Of a stretch of DNA of 64,000 nucleotides, positions 56,549 through 64,000 are shown piece after piece. Below the pieces are notes generated by a model. It ran no database searches and was not told the origin of the DNA. It saw only the letters and a list, made by a program, of their open reading frames with translations. Source of the stretch: Silybum marianum (taxonomy: Eukaryota; Streptophyta; Magnoliopsida; Asterales; Asteraceae); the NCBI GenBank assembly GCA_036898165.1, contig CM072537.1, positions 30,368,097 through 30,432,096 on the forward strand, read 5' to 3'. The stretch's first letter is position 1. The number at the start of each line of letters is the position of its first letter. Position numbers and translations under genes: made by a program.

Positions 56549-58671
56549 GTATTTTTCTTATCTTTGATCTTACTCTTTTCTTCAGGTTTTCTAGTCACAA
56601 TTGGTTTTTCCTGGCTTGGTTTTAGGTTTTTGCTTCTTCTAGCTCTTAGCATTTTTGCCTTTGGGATTTTTGCTCTTTTTAGAGTCAAAGAGAAAATAAC
56701 GGGCACCAGAGAAGAGTTTTTTCAACTTTAGAAAAAGAGAAAGACGTGCAAAGGTTTGAGAAATTAAAGGTTTCATTGACTTCATTTCTAGAATGAGAAT
56801 TACAAGATTTCTTTTTGACATATGTCCTAGCATCAGTTGTTCTAATTAACTTCTTATCTAGTCCAGATTTATTCTCTTTGAAATCTGATGTCTTCTCTTG
56901 GTCTTTCTTCTTGATAGCCCACTCCCTTTTAACCATGGGAGATTTCACTGAAACAGAGGAATTTCGATTATCAATAATAGTTCATTTTCCTTTGTGTTCC
57001 CTTGTAAACTTAATCGGCTTTTGAAAGTTTGACTTTGAAGATTTGTACATTTGAGATTTAGTTCTTTTCTTGACTTCTGCTTCTTTCCCTAGATCAAGAT
57101 ATGACTTGGCTATGATGCACATATCCAAGAAATCAGGACACATGGTAATTTTGGAAGTCTTTTGACTTCTGGTCCAGATACTTTTCTTTTTGTTCAGGAT
57201 TTGGTATTGGTGTTGGGACATATGTAGAGGGTGATCTATTTTTCAAAATATGTGAGTACCTTGTCTGAATATAGAAAGAAATCGTCACAGTTTTGATCTT
57301 TAGATTCCCATAGATAGAATTCAAAGTCGTCATCGTCTTTATATAGACGGTTGTTTAAGTCAATAAAAGTGCAAGGGATTTTGTCTAGATTAGTTTGTAG
57401 AGATGCAGAGCATTCAGGTATATCCTGTTCAAAGGCTTTTCTTTCTTGCTCTGTATCTTCTTTTATCATGCATTCATCTAGAGTTTGGAGGATTTTTTTT
57501 TTTCAAAATTTGATCTCAACTCTTCTTTTGCATTCATGGGTATGAATTCATATGCTTCTAGGCTTAAGGTGATATGAGTAAATGATCTAAAGTTAAAACT
57601 TCATCTTTTCTCTGTACTAGTTTTAAACCAAATTGATTTAATTTGTTGGTTTTTCGTGCAGAGCTGTAAGTGATGTTCTTTTTTTTTAAGTTTTCTAACA
57701 CTGTCTATTTTCAAATTTTGATCTGTTAAGGACAGATTATTCATACATAACTAGGAAAATAGATTTTTGTTCTTTGGCCACATGGAATATATAGTCCAAA
57801 GTTGACCTCTATTTGCGGGTATAAGGATCAAGGTTATCGAAACCAAGACCTGTCTTATCTGTTTGCATATTGATTTTCTCTTGCACATTTTGAGTATCTT
57901 GATAATTTTTGATCAAGAGCTCCTTCTTCTAAACGCTAATGTACAGAAATTCTCTTTATTTTTTGAAAATTATTTTTAAGTGCTACAGAGTTTAGTCTGT
58001 CACTTTCTTTTGTTTCAATCTCCTTGTCTCTTTCTTTCAAAAGCTTCTTAAGATCATCAATATCCTTTTTCAAGTTATTTTCTGTGGTACTTTTGAGTTG
58101 TAAAGTTTTTTAATTTTCCACAGAAAGTTCTTGTTTTTCTTCAATCAGAAGCTCCATCTATCTTTTAAAAATGTTTCTTTCTTTTTCAATAAGCTCAAGA
58201 GATTTTTCAAGAACTTTTCGTTTTTATTTTTCATTTGAGAGCTTCGGACTGAGAGATTCAAAATCTTGAGTAAGATTAAAGATGGTGTTTTCAAGTTCGG
58301 ATTATTCAGATGTAGAGAAAACCTAAGAGTCAGAGGTAAGGTCCTCTGTATTGTTTTTCTCCATGGCCATGCCGTAGAATAGAGCTTTTGCATCGCTTGA
58401 GGAGTCAAATACTCAGTTCTCTATCTTGGCCACTTTTGCCCTCTCAACTCTATTATACTTATATTTGTTCTTATAGTACATGTCATCCTTGACCAGAGGG
58501 CCTTTATGCTCAGGATAGAAGTGCCAGGCTAGCCACATTTGTAGCATCTATTAATTTTCTTTCTTGTTGTCTCCTTTTTCTCTTCTTCCTTCTTTTCGAC
58601 CAGAGGTGCTTCTTGTCTTGGTACATACGATTGCTTGTTACACCTTTCGCCTTTATCTGATCTTCCTCTAT
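56549..58671 (-). pseudogene. Gag distal region and zinc knuckle of element F (antisense)
   Basis: Read from 58671 down: RQEAPLVEKKEEEKKETTRKKINRCYKCG marks the zinc knuckle (58520-58560), broken by a stop inside it. Charged coiled-coil parts follow (58145-58408), then an FIDLNNRLYKDDDDFEFYLWESKDQN acidic part (57469-57236) and basic Lys-rich parts down to 56549. The order is that of C 44500-46500. The gag core and start are missing beyond the gypsy LTR at 58672. Many stops; clearly dead. Confidence 0.72.
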
Positions 58672-61562
58672 TGTCACACCCGCTAAAGAGGAAACACGAA
58701 GTGCGACAGTTAAAAGTTTCACAGCAACAGGAAGATAAACACAAACCATACATATATAACTAAAACGTCAAGTTCAAAGTTTTAAAGTTTACAACTTGAC
58801 TACTCTGTCTTAAATAAACAAATTACAACAAAATAGACATGTATAAAATCTTTATTGGTGTTCCACAAAAATAAGCTAAGCTCGATCAGTTACCTTCTTA
58901 TTTTCCTGTAAAGCATGTTAAAACGGAAGGGTTAACTACAAAGAGTTGGTGAGTTCACAGGTTTTCAAATGCACAAAACATTTTATATGCAAGGTATAAA
59001 AAATAGCGAATCGGATGATCGCATCAACTTTAATATTTTAAAGTTTTATGAGCAAAAATACATATTATAATTAGACATGTATTAAAATATTGAGCCACTA
59101 CTAAGCCTAAACGACATTCTACGCCACGAACTAACTCAGTGGTGAACCTAAAGTCCCTATTTGTAGAGCATTCTTAATTGCTAAAGTACACCTACTTGCC
59201 AGTTAGGTGGGTATGTCAACCAAATAGCGCTATCCACAAATATCATCGGCTCAAACGAATACAGAGTTAAATAGTAGTGTAACACGGGGACTTCACATAA
59301 CTCAACATATCCTTTGTGTAATATAAATTTTCTCATCATAATGATTTATATGCTTTTCATTATTCAAGATAAATCAATTCGATTTCTCTTAAAACGACAT
59401 GCTTTACACCCCAAAACATATAAACATTTAAAAAGACGGGCCGTGAATACTCACCTTATAGCAAAAGCTTCCAAATGGATACTCGAGATGTCCGCTTGAC
59501 GGCCTAACGCTTACCTAACAAAGCAACGTACCCAAATTATCCCTTATATGTCTAACGAATACTATGAGAGTGCTTATAAGTCCTTATATGTCCAACTTGG
59601 TCTACTATTGTCCCGTTTACACATAATGCACATATGCTCTTTAGTGATATGAATTATACCGAAAATATAATGTTATAGTTCTTCAAGTGATCGAAATTCA
59701 TGAAATCGAATAATTTCAAAGTTTCACTTTCTGACAGAAACTTTAGGTCTTAAACATGATTAAATTACAGTGACATCCAAAATGACATAGTTTCCCATCT
59801 TTTTATATGTGATATATTACTGAGTTAAGGTCATTGTGACCAAATTTCATGCATTTTGAACTTATAATAATAGTTCAAATAATTTATACAAAACAATGTA
59901 TCACAGCAAGAAGGGCAGATTACACCCTGTTGGTAAAACAACCATTTGAGGATTTCTACATAACGTTTTTTAGAAATTTCAAGTGGATTATAAGCACAAC
60001 ACATAAAGGAATCATTTTGAATGAGTTATGAGGAAGATATGACACCACCAATTTGCATGCACACATCTGTCATTAGTTGACAGATTGCACACTTAACTTT
60101 AATAAATTGGTTAATGACTCATAACTTCATATTTTTGAATGAAACTGAATTCATATGAACCTTAACTCATAAAAGAAAACTCCAGAAGAAGAATTATACA
60201 TTAAGAACAAATATTCAAAGAGATATTAACATGCAAAGTAAGGTTTACCTACTGGTGGTTTTACAGTTTGCACACCTAAAATATTTTAGTTGTTTGGAAG
60301 GTCAAAACTCCATATTTTTATGTGATTCCACTTGCAAACAGAATATAACTCATATAAGTGACCCTCAAAGGAAAACTCATCCTTTTTCATCGAGTTTTGA
60401 ACGAGATATGGCCATTTGAACATTCATGCGCAAATCTGTCAGATTTAGACATATTGCACACTCATTTTGTTTTGATTAATTGAAACCAGTGGAATTTGAA
60501 AGGTAACTCAATAAAATAAATTCTAGGAGAAAAATCAAGTAATTTGGATGAATATTCAAAGAGTTATGGTCGTTCAAAGTAGGGTTTACCTACTGTTAAA
60601 CTCCAGATGCACATTCAACTTGTTATGAGCATTTGGGGGGGACAAAAGTCAATGTTTTTGAGTGAAACCACTTGGATTAAACCCCAACTCATAAAATAAA
60701 CATTTAGAAGAAGATTCATACCATTTGGACGTGTTATTTGCAAGAAATGGGCGACAGAAACACAAGTATGTATTCTGTCAGCACCAAAAATCACCATTTT
60801 GTTGTTCAAAACCAACATGCAACATGATTTTCACTATTTTCTTGAGTTTTATTGTTTGGTTCATAGATTACCACCATTTTGTAAACATCTTTATATGTTT
60901 TTGGTGTATAATCTTTCCATAAAACTCAGAATTTTCAAAAGTTAGAAGAAGAAGTTTAACATGCAAGAAAAAGTGGGGTTTTCACCCGAAAAAATGGTAA
61001 GAAAAGGAAAGAGATGAAGTTAGCACTTATTTGGACTATGAAGGAAGTTCGAAATCTTAAAAATTATTGTTTAATTAATGGATTTCTTCATGGATGATGG
61101 CTGGATTTTTAGAGAGAAAAAGAGAGGGAAATGAGAGAAGGTTTATATATGGGGGGAGGAGGGGGGGGGGCGGCCATGGGGGCCAACTCCCTTCAAATAT
61201 ATATTTTAAAATAAAACAACTCAAGCCCAATTAAGAACAAATGTCATTTTTCTCAATTTTGGTCTTTTTTCCTCAAAATGTAAGTTCAAAAGTGATTAAA
61301 TTCTTTAGAAATAGAAATTTTATATTTGAAACATTAAAACTATATATTTTATATAAATTGGGTATAAATTAGAGCATTTGGCACCATGTAGGACGTTTCA
61401 GATAGTTATGGGTCGGAACCGGACTTTCTAAACAACTACCGGAAACTCTAGAAATTTTGCAGTCAATCTAATCTAACTAACTCTTATTCTTATAACTTAA
61501 CTATAAAAACACTAACAGATTAAATAAGAGCTAACCTGGAGGTTCAAATTTGATAGTTGTCA
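58672..61562 (-). repeat. LTR of a minus-strand Ty3/gypsy element (G1)
   Basis: Read on the minus strand it begins TGACAACTATC (61562), after the pol end, and closes GGGTGTGACA at 58672 against F gag. About 2.9 kb, with no gene inside. It has internal diverged repeats at about 345-bp spacing (for example TTCAAAGAGATATT near 60207 and TTCAAAGAGTTATGG near 60555, both followed by GGTTTACCTACTG). A G-rich tract lies at 61151-61180. The exact 61562 end is inferred from the pol-end context AATTTCGGGACTAAATTTC, which in gypsy elements stands just before the LTR. Confidence 0.65.
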
Positions 61563-61600
61563 TAGTTTCCCTGTATTAAAGAAATTTAGTCCCGAAATTT

Positions 61601-61870
61601 AATGACTGCTACTGCCAATGGACTCCTTTGCAAACAAATGCAGATATTTGCCTTTCATGAAATCTTCTCTTTTCCAAGTATACTCTGGGCCATGCGCATT
61701 CCAGTGAACTTTGATAATAGGGTCTTATTGCGTCTTAGCTGTTTGACTTCTCGATCAAGTATCTCGACTGGTTCTTCAATGAAATGTTTCCGATCATTAA
61801 TCTGAACGTCTTCCAGGGGTAGAACTATTGGTGCGGAATTAAATGAAGGGAACTTCGAGAATCTGCTCAA
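61601..61870 (-). pseudogene. Integrase C-terminus of gypsy element G1
   Basis: The minus-strand reading has PIVLPLEDVQINDRKHFIEEP and VEILDREVKQLRRNK, the chromodomain-side end of gypsy integrase. It then loses frame, with the family tail (PEYTWE-like) readable in another frame, and a stop at about 61601-61603. The usual AATTTCGGGAC motif follows. The rest of pol is missing beyond about 61870. Confidence 0.78.
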
Positions 61871-62454
61871 TATTTATAAAAAGAACATCGCGTTGGATTT
61901 TAATTCATTTGGAGCTTTAAACTCACAATATGAGCTGAATTCAAGAGTTGGAGATTTATGTATGGTTTCGCACGCAAACCAGTTCACTTGAGGAACAAAT
62001 TTTCATCGCTTTCGTAGATTTTTGCTCACTGGGTTTTTAGGCTTCAGTTGAAGTCATTTTTACCAGGTTTGGGCTTAGGTTTATTTCATAGAATAGTAGA
62101 TTGTTTTCCAAGTAAAGGATAAGCATAGATTTGGTAGATTCCTTCTTAGTTTCAGATAAGCATGTGGGAATGAGAGTCCTTCCCCATGTATAGTTTCCTT
62201 TTTGTGGTTTTTCTTTATCTTATTTAAATACATGTACTTTTAGAGGATTTCCAATCGTTAGTTCTGTTGAACTTGTATTTGTGAGCGAGGCTTCATTTGC
62301 AAATTTGGGAGATTGTCTTTGTGGGTGGTGCGTCCAGTAAACAAATTCAATTGGTCTCGTTATCCCGATTGTTTTCTTGGTGGTGCGACCAATAGAGAAA
62401 CAATTTGGAGTCTTTCAATTGTGTATGTGAAGGCTTGGCTTTTCATACGCATCA
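61871..62454 (+). repeat. 3' part of the 5' LTR of gypsy element G2
   Basis: A TATA-like TTATTTAAATA near 62219 and a leader lead to a primer site at 62459, so this is the end of an LTR. Its left limit is not clear and is set at the end of the G1 match. Two GTGGTGCG(T/A)CCA phrases (about 62324 and 62380) are a short internal repeat. Confidence 0.5.
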
Positions 62455-62458
62455 ACTT

Positions 62459-62470
62459 TGGTATCAGAGC
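62459..62470 (+). other. Primer binding site of G2 (initiator Met tRNA)
   Basis: TGGTATCAGAGC, a few bases after the presumed LTR end. Confidence 0.9.
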
Positions 62471-62645
62471 ACTGCTTAATATATCCTTTTGGTTTTACAA
62501 TCAAGAAAGTATTAAAGGTCAATTCTTTTCTTCAAGATTTTGTCTTTTATGTAACTTTTATCTAAAAAGTTTCACGAACCAAACTTTTCTTATAAATTCT
62601 TGATCTTTGAAAGTTTTACGTTAAAAGTCATACTTTAAAGACAGG

Positions 62646-63926
62646 ATGAGTAGTGAAGACGGATCTGATAACTCAAGAATCCGTATTCCTAGAGGTCTTA
62701 CGCTAGAACAAGCCAAGAACTTGCATAGAGATCGCCAAATTAAAGAACTAGCAGCAAGATTAGATGAGGTGTTAACAAGACTTGACAAACAAGGAAGATC
62801 ATTAAAGAAAAGGTACTACTCAGAAATTGAATCTAAGTCATCCAATGAAGAAAGTTCTCCAACATTTAAACCTAGGAGACGTAGAAGAGACCATTCAAGT
62901 AGTGAAGAGTCTTCTAGACCAAGGAGACATTATAAAAGGAAGGATGATGATCGAAACTTGAGGCTAGATGTACCCGAGTTTCATGGAAGCATGACAGACC
63001 CATAAAAGTATTTTGAATGGGTTAGAAGAGCCGAAACCTTGATTAAATTCAAGGGTTATGACGAGAGAAAGTGCTGCAAGATTGCCGAATGTAAGCTGGT
63101 TGGTTACGCAAGTCTATGGTATGATAACTTGAAGAAGAAGAGATCTAAAGAAGGGCGTAGCAAGATCCGAACTTGGGAGCATCTTAAAAGACATATGAAG
63201 AAGAAGTTTGTACCAGAAGATTTTACTCAAGATCTTTTTATCAAGTTGCAAACTTTTAAACAAGGTATGTTAAGTGTTGAAGCATATATTTCTGAATTTG
63301 AAATATTAAACATGCTTTGCGATTTGGACGAAAAATCCGAACAAAAGATGGGAAGATTTATTGCCGGATTGAATGAAAAGATTCAAGAAAAGGTCGAGAT
63401 TTAGCCCTATTGGAGTTTCGAAGAATTATGCAAGATGGCTTTAAGGATTGAAAAACAAGAAAAGAACAAGAAATCAAATTCGTACAACAAACCGATTTCT
63501 ATAACTTATGAGAAACCTCGGTTTGAGAAGGGCAATTCTAGTTCAAATTATAATCTAGATAAGCCAAAAACTGAATCCAGATCTAAAGGGGAAGATGTAC
63601 ACAAGTTCTTCAAGTGCCAAGGATGGGGTCATATCTCGAGTACTTGTCCGTCTAAACGAGTCATGACTGCCCAAGAGGTACGTGATTTAAGAGAAGCCGG
63701 AGAAGAGGAGCTTGATAAAGAAATTCGTGAAGAAGAAGATGAGAGTGAGCATATTAGTGAAGTAGAACCAGAAAGTAATGGTCAATTACTTGTCATAAGG
63801 AGATCTCTACATACAAAACCGATGCCATTGGAGGAAACTCAACGAGAGAAGGTTTTTATTACGCGAAGCAAGGTGAATGACAGGCTTTGTGACATGATAA
63901 TTGACACGGGGAGTTGCACAAAATAG
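62646..63926 (+). pseudogene. Gag and protease start of gypsy element G2
   Basis: ATG 62646 (MSSEDGSDNSRIRIPRGLT). One frame runs throughout with stops at 63003-63005, 63402-63404 and 63924-63926. It has an Arg/Ser-rich part, then the gypsy gag core (LRLDVPEFHGSM ... YFEWVRRAE ... KLVGYASLWYDNLKKKR ... LKRHMKKKFVPEDF), then a CCHC knuckle region FKCQGWGHISSTCPSK whose first Cys codon reads Phe. Finally the protease motif MIIDTGSC is followed by a stop. Chromovirus-like features suggest a Ty3/gypsy member; the lineage is not certain. Gag would build particles. Confidence 0.82.
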
Positions 63927-64000
63927 TGGCAACAACTTTGGTGGAGAAACTAAGGCATCCAACGAGCCAACACCCTCATACTTACAAGCTTCATTGGCAT
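63927..64000 (+). pseudogene. Continuation of G2 protease region, cut by window end
   Basis: The sequence continues in the family order (LVEKL, then HPHTYKLHWH-like text) in shifted frames after the TAG at 63924. It is incomplete because the window ends. Confidence 0.5.

Larger units (their letters stand above)
39076..58671 (-). mobile_element. Element F: antisense Sirevirus-type Ty1/copia, split by C and bounded by B and G1
   Basis: On the minus strand: gag (58671-56549), then element C, then the end of gag, protease, integrase, RT and RNase H (42636-39269). The gag reading stops at 56549 and resumes at 42636 at the corresponding place, so C is an insertion. The gag start is cut off by the gypsy LTR at 58672, and the post-pol part by B at 39075. 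F is closest to C in sequence. No LTR of F is seen. Confidence 0.8.

Noticed and set aside
61151..61180. G-rich tract as a regulatory quadruplex of a host promoter
   Set aside because: It lies inside the G1 LTR near no gene; a structure is possible but nothing links it to a function.
58672..61562. Host gene in the long non-coding stretch
   Set aside because: Only short random frames on both strands; context (pol end motif, TG...CA ends) fits a gypsy LTR.

Overview
This is plant (eudicot) intergenic DNA made almost wholly of nested LTR retrotransposons. I see no host gene, tRNA, rRNA or CRISPR array. The plant call rests on large Ty1/copia elements of the SIRE/Maximus (Sirevirus) type, initiator-Met-tRNA primer sites (TGGTATCAGAGC), an extra ORF after pol, repeated polypurine tracts after pol, and Ty3/gypsy pieces. 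An Asteraceae source is possible but not shown by the sequence.

I name the elements by letter. F (minus strand) appears to be the oldest: its pol lies at 39.1-42.6 kb and its gag at 56.5-58.7 kb, split by element C (plus, about 42633-56548). C itself holds a 1.57-kb gypsy solo LTR (48945-50512, target duplication CAAAG). Element B (plus) ends with its 3' LTR at 38206-39075, next to the F pol end. B's extra ORF is split by element A (plus, 8731-34144). A's extra ORF is split by element E (plus, 17807-29810) with a perfect target duplication TACAT. The right half is thus a nest F > B > A > E, with C and a gypsy LTR (G1) also inside F.

The left end (1-8.7 kb) is scrambled: the tail of a second B-type extra ORF, then an antisense A-family gag fragment that carries a B-type solo LTR, then B pol (RT-RNaseH) and the start of B's extra ORF. 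The right end (58.7-64 kb) holds a minus-strand gypsy LTR with the tail of its integrase (G1), then the LTR end, primer site and gag of a plus-strand gypsy element (G2).

Each copia element has the order gag (CCHC knuckle, acidic coiled-coil tail), protease (DSG), integrase (HHCC, DDE), reverse transcriptase (YVDD), RNase H, a 0.8-1.0 kb non-coding spacer with polypurine repeats and a promoter-like stretch, then a 3-4 kb extra ORF often called env-like. All pol genes are broken by stops or frameshifts, so all are annotated as pseudogenes.

The most unusual points are: E carries two unrelated LTRs although it sits in a perfect target duplication; E has a patchy pattern in which CTG/CAG sites of its relative C appear as CG/CCG/CGG, often one base shorter, which breaks its frames; the 5' LTR of C lacks U3 and has its R-U5 part in three tandem 176-bp copies; and the extra ORFs of A, B and C/E share an N-terminal module but carry different C-terminal modules, each behind a spacer with an ACGTG motif and a TATA box.
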